Source of the DNA: GCA-1730015 sp964550655
GTDB lineage: Bacteria; Pseudomonadota; Gammaproteobacteria; Granulosicoccales; Granulosicoccaceae
Length of the DNA stretch: 64,000 bases
NCBI GenBank assembly: GCA_964550655.1
Contig: CAZKAQ010000008.1
Location: 1-64,000, forward strand
Reading direction: 5' to 3'
The notes beneath the pieces were generated by a model. It was not told the DNA's origin and searched no databases. It was given only the letters and a program-made list of their open reading frames with translations. Positions 35,868-44,795 of the stretch are shown here, piece by piece. Within the stretch, counting starts at the first letter, position 1; every line of letters starts with the position of its first letter. Both the position numbers and the translations under genes were made by a program.

Positions 35868-36551
35868 TTATGAGGCTTTCTTTTTTTTGTATAGTTCGAT
35901 GAGTTTTTTCGCCACGATAGGAAAGATGCCAAGCAAGGCGAATGCGGCAAGTAAAGAGGGAGATAAAATGTCTTTTAGTGAGTCTATTTGCGCGAGTTGA
36001 TTGCCGGCATTCACAAATACTGCGGTACCTGGCAGCATCCCAACCTGACTGACCAGAGCGAATGCTACTGTTTTGATTGTTGTGAGACCCATTAAGAGAT
36101 TGACCACAAAAAATGGAACTATCGGAATCAGACGTAGCGTAAAAAGGTAAAACATACCCTCTTCTTCGATGCCGTTGTTGATGGTTTGAAGATATGACGA
36201 AAACTTTTTCTGTACACCATCGCGAAACATAAAGCGTGAGAACAGAAATGCGAGCGTCGCGCCAATAGTTGATGCAAAAGACGCCAGTATTACGCCGGTC
36301 AGGAAACCGAAGATTGCACCCGCGGCGAGCGTCAGGATTGAAGCGCCGGGTAGAGATAAAGCTGCGACAGCAACATAGAGCAGGAAGAATCCTGACAATG
36401 CAAGGGCTCTGTTTTCTTCGGCAAAAGTCACCAGTTGTTGATGCTGAGACTTAAGGTAATCCAGTGAGAAATATTGCCCGAGGTCGAATATGAAGAATGC
36501 TGCAATGAGAGAAACCACTGCTACTATGATGAGTATTTTAACGTTTTTCAT
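35868..36551 (-). CDS. TVP38/TMEM64 family membrane protein (VTT domain)
   Basis: A 227-residue inner-membrane protein with about five hydrophobic segments. It has the VTT (SNARE-associated) domain hallmark LPGASILTLAAGAIFGFLTGVILASFASTIGATLAFLFSR and the later RLIPIVPFFVVNLLMGLT and PGTAVFVNAGNQLA segments. DedA/VTT proteins are thought to act in lipid or ion movement across membranes; the precise role is unknown here. A MITE-like element begins 35 bases upstream of its start codon. Confidence 0.88.
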   Translation of the reverse strand: MKNVKILIIVAVVSLIAAFFIFDLGQYFSLDYLKSQHQQLVTFAEENRALALSGFFLLYVAVAALSLPGASILTLAAGAIFGFLTGVILASFASTIGATLAFLFSRFMFRDGVQKKFSSYLQTINNGIEEEGMFYLFTLRLIPIVPFFVVNLLMGLTTIKTVAFALVSQVGMLPGTAVFVNAGNQLAQIDSLKDILSPSLLAAFALLGIFPIVAKKLIELYKKKKAS

Positions 36552-36586
36552 GACTGTTCTTATTGTTTGCTCTTATGGTTATTTCT

Positions 36587-36769
36587 TTAACCCGGACTAT
36601 TCATGAAATGGCGAGCATATCGCGCAGAGATTTGTTTTCACAGTGAATTTTCTTCTTGCGTTGAATACTTATTGATATTTACAAAAGAAAAAATCCCTAT
36701 TAAAGCTATCTTAGGGTGGAATCAAAGATCAAGTGAGATGCCGTCGATTTCATGAATAGTCCGGGTTAA
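36587..36769. mobile_element. MITE-like element with 23-bp perfect terminal inverted repeats
   Basis: Two 23-bp perfect inverted repeats (36587-36609 and 36747-36769) bound a 137-base AT-rich interior with no coding capacity. The outer four bases at each end are TTAA, so this is best read as 19-bp terminal repeats beginning CCCGGACTATTCATGAAAT plus a TTAA target-site duplication. The identity stops exactly at the TTAA on the outside. This structure is that of a miniature non-autonomous transposon; the CC ends and 4-bp target suggest an IS1380-type parent, which is an inference. Confidence 0.75.
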
Positions 36770-36770
36770 G

Positions 36771-36790
36771 GTTCCTTTGCGTAAAGGAAC
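36771..36790. promoter_or_regulatory. Perfect short stem-loop beside the MITE
   Basis: GTTCCTTT-gcgt-AAAGGAAC is a perfect 8-bp stem with a 4-base loop, one base outside the right end of the MITE-like element. There is no T run on either strand, so a terminator is not clear. It could be an older operator or part of the insertion hot spot. Confidence 0.35.
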
Positions 36791-36884
36791 TACTCTGTTT
36801 ATTGTTGCTGAAGTGTGAGACTAATGAATCAGTATGGCATAGATCTGTCTCGAAAATGAAGTCAGGAGCAACGTCAATAATAGC

Positions 36885-37955
36885 CTATTGTAGATTATCA
36901 CTGGAAATATGCACTGCGCGATCAAGTATATCCGGATCTACATTTCCGCCAGAGACAACACAGATGACGGTGTCGCTGGTAATTTCCTTGTTGTGGAATA
37001 GTGCTGCGGCCATCGCTACAGCACCACCTGGTTCTGCCACTATCCTGAGGTATCTCAGGGCCATTTGCATTGCCTGCAGTGCTTCTTCATCTGTCACTAC
37101 TATGCCCGGGTGGCACAGTCGCTTTATAATTGGAAAAGTAAGTTCTCCCGGTGACGGGGTAACTATTGCATCGCAGATTGATTTTTGATCATTGTTAGCT
37201 TGTTCGCGTTGTCCGCTTTTCTGTGATCGTATGACATCATCGTAGTATTTAGGTTCCACGGGCCTGACTTTCATCTTGGGAGCAGTAGTCTCAAGGCTAA
37301 GTGCGATGCCTGAGGTCAGCCCACCACCACCACAGCAGACCAGTACTTCAGCTTCATCTATGTCTGCGTCCTGAGCTTGCGCTGCGATTTCCAATCCGCA
37401 GGTCCCTTGTCCGGCGATAACGTCTTTGTTGTCGTATGGCTTGATCAGGTGGAGGCCTCGTTCTTCGGCGAGTTGCTGGCCAATAGCTTCGCGGCTTTCT
37501 CCACCGGGCCTGTCATAGATAACTATTTCTGCACCGTATTCACGTGTATTGTTTATTTTCAGTTTCGGTGCATCGCAGGGCATAACGATGACTGCTTTTA
37601 CACCTGCCCTTTGTGCAGCGAAAGCGACACCCTGTGCATGATTACCGGACGAGTAGGCAATGACCCCGGTGCTGCGTTGTGCAGGTGTCAGGTTGGTGAT
37701 GGCAGACGTGCCGCCACGGAACTTGAATGACCCGGTATGCTGCAGACACTCGGCTTTAATGAGTACGCGCCGTCCTGTCAGCTTGTTGAGCAGAGCACTT
37801 TCCAGAAGTGGCGTAGTTGCGGTATGGCCCTTGAGTCTTTTTTGGGCGTTGATAATATCGTTAAAGCTTATTGCTTCGTTCAATTGGTGGATCCAGAGTT
37901 TTTGTTTGGATACAATCGTGCAACATTCGGCGGCACTTGTCGATGTACAGGTCAT
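36885..37955 (-). CDS. PLP-dependent threonine/serine dehydratase-like enzyme
   Basis: A fold type II PLP enzyme of about 330-356 residues. The Schiff-base Lys is Lys78 in HTGSFKFRGG, and the phosphate loop is CCGGGGLTSG. SSGNHAQGVAFAA and ICVVSGGNVD also match catabolic threonine/serine dehydratases and the related EutB and 3-hydroxyaspartate dehydratases. The C-terminal ACT regulatory domains of biosynthetic IlvA are absent. The first ~28 residues are unusual (Cys-rich) and the ATG at 37955 leaves only 26 bases to the divergent ectC, so a later start near 37880 is possible. The neighbour ectC makes an ectoine-related role such as EutB worth considering; it is not shown. Confidence 0.85.
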   Translation of the reverse strand: MTCTSTSAAECCTIVSKQKLWIHQLNEAISFNDIINAQKRLKGHTATTPLLESALLNKLTGRRVLIKAECLQHTGSFKFRGGTSAITNLTPAQRSTGVIAYSSGNHAQGVAFAAQRAGVKAVIVMPCDAPKLKINNTREYGAEIVIYDRPGGESREAIGQQLAEERGLHLIKPYDNKDVIAGQGTCGLEIAAQAQDADIDEAEVLVCCGGGGLTSGIALSLETTAPKMKVRPVEPKYYDDVIRSQKSGQREQANNDQKSICDAIVTPSPGELTFPIIKRLCHPGIVVTDEEALQAMQMALRYLRIVAEPGGAVAMAAALFHNKEITSDTVICVVSGGNVDPDILDRAVHISSDNLQ

Positions 37956-37981
37956 ATCGCCGAATTACTTGAGAGTATATT

Positions 37982-38365
37982 ATGATTATTCGAAGCTTTG
38001 ATGACGTAAAAGCGGCTGGTGGGTTTGCCGAGAAAACCGGCGCGTGGAGCAGTGCGAGATATTTACTAAAGGCTGATGGTGTCGGTTTTACGCTGACCAC
38101 AACTACTGTTTCCTCAGGTCAGTGTCTGGAATTGGAATATAAAAATCACGTTGAAGCAAATTTGATCATCGAGGGGCGGGCGAAATTGACTGATATCGAT
38201 GCCGGAGTGTCATACGAGATAGGTCCGGGAGATATGTATGCTCTGGATCAGCACGACCGTCACAGGCTCGAAGCGTTGTCAGATCTGAAAATCGTATGCG
38301 TATTCTCACCTGCTCTGATTGGTGATGAAACACATGATTCAAGTGGTTCCTACCCGGCGAGTTAG
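37982..38365 (+). CDS. ectC: Ectoine synthase homologue
   Basis: A 127-residue cupin matching L-ectoine synthase, which cyclises N-gamma-acetyl-diaminobutyrate to the compatible solute ectoine. The start MIIRSFDDV is typical. The metal-ligand set known for EctC is retained in position: Glu58 (KNHVEAN), Tyr86 and His94 (MYALDQHDRH). The C-terminal CVFSPALIGDETHDSSGSYP also matches. Neither ectA nor ectB is in the window, so this is a solitary ectC, a situation known from some bacteria that do not make ectoine alone. It faces a dehydratase gene across 26 bases. Confidence 0.9.
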   Translation: MIIRSFDDVKAAGGFAEKTGAWSSARYLLKADGVGFTLTTTTVSSGQCLELEYKNHVEANLIIEGRAKLTDIDAGVSYEIGPGDMYALDQHDRHRLEALSDLKIVCVFSPALIGDETHDSSGSYPAS

Positions 38366-38599
38366 GTGTGGGTCAGTCCGATGTCTGTTGCCTGTGTTGC
38401 AAATCTTTGCTGAAAGCACGCATTGGTATTGGCATCAGGATTGCGGTTTGAAACAGTACAGGGACGCGTCTTTTTGCGCTCGGAAACATGAGGTGCTGAT
38501 TAGTACTATATTTATCCACTTATTCAATTGCCCACATAGGTTAAAATGCCCGTGCCAGGGATGATAATTCTTTCTTTTTAAATAGCAGCTTGCCTTCCA

Positions 38600-39646
38600 G
38601 TGACATTGCAATCCTCAGATCAATCGCTTAATTCTGACAAACCTTCAGAGGCAGATCGTGTACTCGTGTGGGATGGCTGGCGTGGTTGTGCCATTTTGCT
38701 TGTGTTGTGCGGTCATTTTTATGACATTGAATGGATGTGGGAAGATCGAATGGGGGTAGATGTGTTCTTTGTGCTCTCTGGTATGTTGATGAGCGTTATT
38801 CTCTTCGAAAAGCGAATTTCACTTCGCGACTTCTACGTCAGGCGGTTTAGTAGAATCTATCCGGTATTTTTACTATGTGTGCTGTTGATGTATGCAGCTG
38901 CTGCAGTGCAATCTATTGAATTTACTTTATGGGAGTTAATATCCAGTCTGGCCTTTTTGCGTACCTATACACCAGCGGACCCACATCTCTGGAGTAGTGG
39001 TGTAGCGGTGGGGCATCTCTGGTCTTTGAATGTCGAAGAGCATGCGTATGTTTTTCTAAGCGCAATTACATTGTTTTTTGTGAATCGTCGTTATGTTGCT
39101 GTGTTTTTGCTGTTGGTTGGTGCCGGGCTGGTGGCATTGAGTTTTTATCGCTACACGCAACTATCAGAATCACAGATGGAGCGCTATCTGATTAGAACTG
39201 AGTGCGCGGTAGTATTTATTTTATTTTCAGCAGGCTATGGACTACTTGCACGTCAATACAAAATATCTGTGCCTCCGCTTTTGCCACCGGCTTGTGTGAT
39301 ACTTGCTGTTTTATGTTATGCCAATGCGGCGCCGTTATGGCTGGTGTTTTCAGTGAGTCCGATTCTTCTTGCTGTGGCTGTAAATCATCTGCAAGACATG
39401 CCTGCATTTCTTGGCAGTGTGCTGTCCAGCAGTGTGATCCGACACTTTGGTATGTGGTCTTATTCAATCTATCTATGGCAACAGATTTTTTATCAGTACG
39501 CGTGGGCTGTACCGGGAGGTAAGTTTACAGCGCTTTTGCTTTCGGTGATAACAGGGCTTTTATCTTATTATTTGTTGGAACAACCGGTAAGAAAGGCAAT
39601 CAACAATCGTTGGTCTGCGCAGCCCAAGTACAGAGCAATGGCCTGA
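38600..39646 (+). CDS. Acyltransferase 3 family membrane protein (OafA/YrhL type)
   Basis: A 348-residue multi-spanning inner-membrane protein starting at GTG. The family motifs VWDGWRGCAILLVLCGHF (catalytic-type His in GH), VDVFFVLSGMLM and RDFYVRRFSRIYPVF are present. Such proteins O-acetylate or otherwise acylate sugars of surface polysaccharides on the periplasmic side. It is convergent with the flippase gene (17 bases apart) and is the first gene of the polysaccharide region. Confidence 0.9.
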   Translation: MTLQSSDQSLNSDKPSEADRVLVWDGWRGCAILLVLCGHFYDIEWMWEDRMGVDVFFVLSGMLMSVILFEKRISLRDFYVRRFSRIYPVFLLCVLLMYAAAAVQSIEFTLWELISSLAFLRTYTPADPHLWSSGVAVGHLWSLNVEEHAYVFLSAITLFFVNRRYVAVFLLLVGAGLVALSFYRYTQLSESQMERYLIRTECAVVFILFSAGYGLLARQYKISVPPLLPPACVILAVLCYANAAPLWLVFSVSPILLAVAVNHLQDMPAFLGSVLSSSVIRHFGMWSYSIYLWQQIFYQYAWAVPGGKFTALLLSVITGLLSYYLLEQPVRKAINNRWSAQPKYRAMA

Positions 39647-39663
39647 GTGAGCAGGTCGTTGGC

Positions 39664-41166
39664 TTATGCAGCTCTTCCCAAAGCTTTGTTGGCCACTTTT
39701 CCAGCATAATGCAGTGTAAGCTGGCGCTCTTCTGAATCTAACAACGTCCAATAAGCCGCTATGAGGTATACGAGCGCACCGACTAATCCAAGTCCGATGA
39801 GCGATAAAAATCCCGTTGGAGGATAGTGGCTACCGAGGTATGAAAGAATCGCAAACAAGATCAGGCTGGCTGGAAGGATACGCCAGTATGTTTGCTTAAA
39901 GTAATCAATCAGAGAGAAATTCATTACCTTACTGGTGAGTATTGGTGTAACGACTCCATAAAAAAGTATTTGAGTGATCGCGGTTGCAGCGGCAACGCCG
40001 ATCAACTCATATTTTTGCACCAGCATTATACTCAACGCGAGGTTTGCGACCGAGAACGCCAAATTAAAGGTGGCAAACTTCTGATGGTTTGCTGTACCGA
40101 GTAGAATGGAGTAGCTAATTAGCTGCGGGCCTTTTATAAGCTGGGTTGTAAACATGATCATCAAAATAGCAGCGCATTCGACCGCGTACCGGGGGCCCAT
40201 CCAGACTCCAATAAATTCTTCGCCCAGAGTGAGAACGCCGATGCAAAGCAGGTTTGATAACAGCAGTATGGCCTTGGTACCTGTTATATAGGTTTTAAAA
40301 ATATTGCGATCACTGGTTGCCTCCTGCTCGCTGAATACAGGAACAAATGTCTGCGAGACTGCGTGAATTAATTTATTGCTGTACTCGCTCAGGCTCCACG
40401 GGATGGTGTATATGGTAATGGCTGCAGCTGACAGAAAATACCCAATGACAAAAGCATCGCTATAATAAATGAGCTGCAGGCCAAGCATGGTCAGGAATGT
40501 GAACTTGCTGTAGTTGAAAATCGAAATCATCGTCGATTTGTCAGCATTTTTTGTGGTTATTTCTACTTTTGGTTCTACCCGACTCATGGTAAATGCGAGA
40601 AGAAGAGCAACAAGAATATGTATTGCCAGTGAGAGCGCGCCCATGGCTATCAGACCGTAGCCACTGCTTAGCGCAAAGTAAAAAGCTATCGCCCTGCAAA
40701 GCGCGCTGAAAAGAGATGCGGCGTTGGTTATTTCGTTTCTCTGAAATCCAAAAAAAGCGCCGAAAAAGACACCAGTGCCCACAAATACTGCTACGTCAAT
40801 GGCAGCGATGATAACAAGCGTATGGACAGTGTCCCGAATTTCAGGGTCAAAAGAAAACGCGCCGACGACCGCACTGGCGATAAACGGGCCGAGCATCATC
40901 AGACTCAACCCCACCATTAGCATGATGACAATGCCAGATGAAAAAACGACATTCAGCGACTTGTAGTCTTTTAGTGCTTTGTACTTTGAAACGTATTTTG
41001 CGATCGCCGAGCTGACCCCAAGGTCAAGCAGCGTCATGTAGCCTGTCAGCGCCGAGATAATCGACCAGATGCCATAGTTGGTGTCGCCAAGCGTATGTAC
41101 TAAAAAAGGAGACAATATAAACGCAATGACGATTGCGCCCAATATGCCAACATAGTTGGAGAACAC
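39664..41166 (-). CDS. Wzx-like polysaccharide flippase
   Basis: A 500-residue inner-membrane protein with about 12-14 hydrophobic segments, of the polysaccharide transporter (MOP/Wzx) family. The N-terminal FSNYVGILGAIVIAFILSPFLVHTLGDTNYGIWSIISALTGYMTLLDLGVSSAIAKYVS is typical. It should flip undecaprenyl-linked repeat units to the periplasm for polymerisation. It is followed upstream on the same strand by a hexapeptide acyltransferase. Confidence 0.9.
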   Translation of the reverse strand: MFSNYVGILGAIVIAFILSPFLVHTLGDTNYGIWSIISALTGYMTLLDLGVSSAIAKYVSKYKALKDYKSLNVVFSSGIVIMLMVGLSLMMLGPFIASAVVGAFSFDPEIRDTVHTLVIIAAIDVAVFVGTGVFFGAFFGFQRNEITNAASLFSALCRAIAFYFALSSGYGLIAMGALSLAIHILVALLLAFTMSRVEPKVEITTKNADKSTMISIFNYSKFTFLTMLGLQLIYYSDAFVIGYFLSAAAITIYTIPWSLSEYSNKLIHAVSQTFVPVFSEQEATSDRNIFKTYITGTKAILLLSNLLCIGVLTLGEEFIGVWMGPRYAVECAAILMIMFTTQLIKGPQLISYSILLGTANHQKFATFNLAFSVANLALSIMLVQKYELIGVAAATAITQILFYGVVTPILTSKVMNFSLIDYFKQTYWRILPASLILFAILSYLGSHYPPTGFLSLIGLGLVGALVYLIAAYWTLLDSEERQLTLHYAGKVANKALGRAA

Positions 41167-41226
41167 GTTTTTTAGGATAGTTCGAAAAATAACTGCAGCC
41201 CTGATTTTGGTCGCCTGGCGGCCAGG

Positions 41227-41808
41227 TTAACGCTCTTTAATGATTTTTGCTGGATTGCCTGCCACTATTTTTTTATCTCCAATCGGATTTACCACTACCG
41301 AACCGGCGGCAATCACACACTGCTGCCCGACGTCAGCCATAACGACCGCATTGTTGCCTATCCATGTGTCCTGGCCAATATTTATTTTACTGAGTTTGCC
41401 GCCCTGGTCGCGAATGGGAATATCGGTGCTCTCAATCGTATGTTGATGTTTGCCACTTAAAATGTGAACTCCACTGCCAAGCAGGCAATCCCGGCCGATT
41501 TTACAGCTTCCTATATTGCACTGCGGTCCGATGTAAGTGCCGCTTTCAATGTCCGTATCATTTTGAGAGAACAGGGTTCCGAACGAGATCACCACACCCT
41601 GTTCGCATTTTGTCATGGTAAGCGCGTAGAAACTGTTGCGCAGATAGCTTCCGGTTTTGCCTGGCAGTAAACTCAGGAACTGGGAGCAGCTTGCGAATGC
41701 ATCGTTCTTATTGCTCAAGGCGAGAAACCGATAAGCAAGGTACAGAGGTAGTACCAAAATCAGTGTAGCTATCTGAGCGGCTTTTTTAATCATCGGGTCA
41801 CGGAGCAC
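41227..41808 (-). CDS. Left-handed beta-helix acyltransferase (WcaF/serine acetyltransferase-like)
   Basis: A 193-residue protein with a hydrophobic N-terminal helix and a hexapeptide-repeat domain. Repeats of [LIV]-G-x-x-x-x appear in IGPQCNIGSCKIGRDCLLGSGVHI, and later IGNNAVVMADVGQQCVIAAGSVVVNPIGDKKIVAGNPAKIIKER. The last stretch is the signature of O-acetyltransferases acting on sugars. It probably acetylates an EPS building block. The start could be the Met at residue 6. Confidence 0.88.
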   Translation of the reverse strand: MLRDPMIKKAAQIATLILVLPLYLAYRFLALSNKNDAFASCSQFLSLLPGKTGSYLRNSFYALTMTKCEQGVVISFGTLFSQNDTDIESGTYIGPQCNIGSCKIGRDCLLGSGVHILSGKHQHTIESTDIPIRDQGGKLSKINIGQDTWIGNNAVVMADVGQQCVIAAGSVVVNPIGDKKIVAGNPAKIIKER

Positions 41809-42115
41809 GGAGTGAAAACAGTGGTCCGGAGCCGCTGTTTGGATACATTAACTCTGGCAGCGACTGAAATGACGCTGACTTATTTCCAGTTAACCTGACG
41901 TAGTATGCCATTTCCATGCCTGATTATTTTGACAATTTTGAGTGGATTTTTGCTGTCAGGGGCTGATCAATATTAAATTGCCGGTAGAGCACTTCACGTT
42001 TTGTAACATTTGTTGGCCTGGCATGCTTTTAGAAACACGTGCCGGCACTGCCATGGAGTTGGATCCACTGAGCTATACTTGGCCAGATAACTGTGTCCGG
42101 ATACTGTAATAATAA
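41809..42115. other. Divergent promoter region in the EPS locus
   Basis: A 307-base gap between the diverging acyltransferase and FemAB-like genes. It should hold both promoters. I looked for a sigma-54 -24/-12 box (GG-N10-GC) and found only imperfect spacing. A 10-bp palindrome GTGCCGGCAC lies near 42040. Nothing else stands out. Confidence 0.4.
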
Positions 42116-43570
42116 ATGTCAAAGTTAAAGCGAAAAATCAGAGATGGAATCAAGAAAGATATCAATTCCCTGCTCCAGTCTCTGCTGATCGATTCTAGCG
42201 ATGACGAATTGATTAGAAATTCGGTAGCCGACATTTCCATCCTTCTGGAAAAAGAGAGTCTTCTCACGGAAGACAAAAAGAAGTTGTCCCGCAAAATAGG
42301 CACGGCGCGTGCGCAAGGAGAAGACACCACACAACTCATAGCAGGTGTCTCTGAGATCAGCGGTAAAATCAAGCAACTCGAGGTCGAACTTGATCAACAG
42401 GTGGCGCAGATTCAGGCCTGCATCACGGGTGCAAGTTCAGGTGCTGACGCAAATAAACACTGCCAATCTGATGTCGAGAAGATTGATATACCGGCACATT
42501 TGTTGGCAGTCGATCAGGCGCTGGACTGTAAAGTCGATCAGTTAGAGCTTGCCTGTGAGCCAACTATTGACATCACAGAGTGGCAGAAATTTGTAGCGTC
42601 GCAAGCGCATGCAAATGTGTATCACGACGCGAGATGGCATCGTCTTATCAAAGATAATTTTGGACACACTCCCCACTATATTACCTGTCGTAAACCAGAT
42701 GGATCGTTGTGCGGTGTGTTACCGATGGTGCATTTGAACAGTAAACTATTCGGCTCGTTTCTTGTTTCAATGCCTTACTTCAACTATGGCGGGCCTCTCA
42801 CAGAGTATCCCGATGTTGCACAAAAAATGATGGAGTTTGCGGCTCAAACCGGAAACTCTCTGGAGTGTACGCATTTAGAAAGCAGAGATACCCGGCTTCG
42901 TGAGCCGTGGTTGTGCAAACAGCATAAAATTACCATGATATTGCCGCTACCGGATTCTGATGAGGAGCTTGATCGTCAACTGGGTACTAAAGTCCGTGCG
43001 CAGGTTAAGCGTGCAGCGCGTGAAGATTTAAAGTTTGTAATTGGTGGTGCGGAGCTATTGCCCGAGTTTTATCGCGTCTTCAGTCATAACATGCGTGATC
43101 TCGGAACACCGGTATACAGTCGTAAGTTCTTTGCGAGCATTCTTGAGAATTTTAACGAGCAGGCAAGTTTGACGATTGTCAGACACGCAGGAAAACCAGT
43201 CGCTGCCGGATTTTTACTTGGCTTCAATGACAAGCTTGAGATTCCCTGGGCTTCAAGTCTGCGCAAGGCCAATCCGTTGGGTGCAAATATGTTCATGTAC
43301 CGGCAAATACTGCGCAGTGCAATTGAGCGGGACTATCGCTTTTTTGATTTTGGTCGATCCAGCAAGGGCGCCAGTACATACAAATATAAAAAACAATGGG
43401 GTGCAGTGGAGCACCCGTTATTCTGGCATTACTGGTTGCGTGATTCTGATGAACTGCCAGCGCTAAATCCGGACAATCCCAAATACAAACTCGCTATTTC
43501 AGCGTGGCAGAAATTGCCAGTGGCAGTAGCCAATACCATCGGACCGTCACTGGTCAGGAATTTGCCATAG
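42116..43570 (+). CDS. FemAB-like protein, XrtA/PEP-CTERM-associated type
   Basis: A 484-residue protein. The C-terminal two thirds (from about 145) has the GNAT-like FemAB fold seen in exosortase-A-linked loci: WQKFVASQAHANVYHDARWHRLIKDNFGHTP, MPYFNYGGPL, KVRAQVKRA and FFDFGRSSKGASTYKYKKQWGA. These proteins resemble aminoacyl transferases and are thought to modify surface polymers. The first ~145 residues form an unusual extension with an extended helical coiled-coil stretch (Lys/Glu-rich, about 1-100). It is divergent from the acyltransferase and convergent with a glycosyltransferase. Confidence 0.85.
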   Translation: MSKLKRKIRDGIKKDINSLLQSLLIDSSDDELIRNSVADISILLEKESLLTEDKKKLSRKIGTARAQGEDTTQLIAGVSEISGKIKQLEVELDQQVAQIQACITGASSGADANKHCQSDVEKIDIPAHLLAVDQALDCKVDQLELACEPTIDITEWQKFVASQAHANVYHDARWHRLIKDNFGHTPHYITCRKPDGSLCGVLPMVHLNSKLFGSFLVSMPYFNYGGPLTEYPDVAQKMMEFAAQTGNSLECTHLESRDTRLREPWLCKQHKITMILPLPDSDEELDRQLGTKVRAQVKRAAREDLKFVIGGAELLPEFYRVFSHNMRDLGTPVYSRKFFASILENFNEQASLTIVRHAGKPVAAGFLLGFNDKLEIPWASSLRKANPLGANMFMYRQILRSAIERDYRFFDFGRSSKGASTYKYKKQWGAVEHPLFWHYWLRDSDELPALNPDNPKYKLAISAWQKLPVAVANTIGPSLVRNLP

Positions 43571-43598
43571 CGTGAATAGTCTCTGCAGCTACCGGTTT

Positions 43599-44795
43599 TT
43601 ATGCCGCGATCGGGCGGCGTTCCAATAGCTGCTGATACAGCTCAGTGTATTCGATTGCCATACGTCTGGCTGAGAACTTGTCGTTGATGTGTTCTGCGGC
43701 TGCGGTTGAGATTTTGTTTGCCAGCTCTTCATCCCACAAAAGTGTTTTGCAACAATCGTATAATTCATCTTTGTTGTTTAGCGTTGCGAGTAAACCGGTT
43801 TTATTGTGCTCCAGTAACTGATTTACTCCTGCAATGTCGTAAGCCGCCACTGGCACGCCCATCGCCATGGACTCCATAAGGCATCTTGGAATACCTTCCA
43901 GCGTAGAGCACATGACAAACAGATCAAACGTTTTAAGGTAAGATAGCGGGTCGCTCTGGAATCCGAGAAATGAAATCCGGTCTCTGGAATTGAGTTTATC
44001 TGCATAGGCTTCAAATTTACTCCGGCTAATGCCATCACCGAGTAAAACGAGCTCAAGTCCGCTGTTTGAGGTAGCTAATTTTTCAAATACATCCAACAGA
44101 TGGCTGACGTTCTTGCGATCGATCATCTGACCGATAAACCCAATAGTTTTCTTTTCCGGCAGATTTAAAGGTTCATCAGGACCGCGCACGACAGGGCTCT
44201 CTGCAGGCTTGCGGTAATCGATATCTTTTAGATCAACACCGTTTCTAATGTAGACAATTTTTTCTTCGGGCACTTTATACTTCTGTACATCAGCATATAG
44301 TTCGCGAGATAACGGAACCGTGTAATCGAAATATTTAAAAGTTCTGCAACCCGCAGCAATAAACATTTCGAGCTTTCGATCATTAGTTTTTTCAAAACCG
44401 TGAGGTGTTGTAATGCATCTGATACCTGCGATTTTTGCAGCTACGATACCCAGTATGTCTGATTTGTATCCGTGCGAGTGCAGTATATCGATCTGTTGTT
44501 CTTTTATGAGTGTGACCAGTGACTTTATGGCGCGCGGATCAAAGCGACCGCTCATATCAACCTCATGACTTGTAAGACCGAGTGCATTAAAGTCGCGGAC
44601 CAGTTGTAAGTCCTGGTTGTCTTTTTCTCTGGTCACTACCAGTTGACTGGTTACCAACGCGGGATCGCTGTTATTTGCCAGTGCCAGAATCCATTTTTCA
44701 GCACCGTAGAATCCAGTAGAACAAATGAAGTGTAGAACTTTTATCGGGCTGGTAGTCATGGGCGTAACACTGTTTTTTAGCTTGTTAGCCTGCAC
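43599..44795 (-). CDS. Glycosyltransferase family 4
   Basis: A 398-residue cytoplasmic GT-B glycosyltransferase. The acceptor domain has IDILHSHGYKSDILG, and the donor domain has IGFIGQMIDRKNVSHLLDVFEKL and FVMCSTLEGIPRCLMESMAMGVPVAAYDIAGVNQLLEH, the E-x7-E region of family 4. The frame opens at GTG 44795, overlapping the upstream lyase-like gene by 11 bases; the ATG at 44759 is an alternative. It should add a sugar to the EPS repeat unit. Confidence 0.9.
   Translation of the reverse strand: MQANKLKNSVTPMTTSPIKVLHFICSTGFYGAEKWILALANNSDPALVTSQLVVTREKDNQDLQLVRDFNALGLTSHEVDMSGRFDPRAIKSLVTLIKEQQIDILHSHGYKSDILGIVAAKIAGIRCITTPHGFEKTNDRKLEMFIAAGCRTFKYFDYTVPLSRELYADVQKYKVPEEKIVYIRNGVDLKDIDYRKPAESPVVRGPDEPLNLPEKKTIGFIGQMIDRKNVSHLLDVFEKLATSNSGLELVLLGDGISRSKFEAYADKLNSRDRISFLGFQSDPLSYLKTFDLFVMCSTLEGIPRCLMESMAMGVPVAAYDIAGVNQLLEHNKTGLLATLNNKDELYDCCKTLLWDEELANKISTAAAEHINDKFSARRMAIEYTELYQQLLERRPIAA

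Noticed and set aside
36771..36790. Terminator for the dehydratase or the VTT gene
   Set aside because: The stem is perfect but has no T run on either strand, so it is listed only as a stem-loop.
42018..42090. Possible sigma-54 promoters upstream of the FemAB-like gene
   Set aside because: Candidate GG and GC elements are spaced 8 bases apart or lack the GC, and do not fit the strict 10-base spacing.
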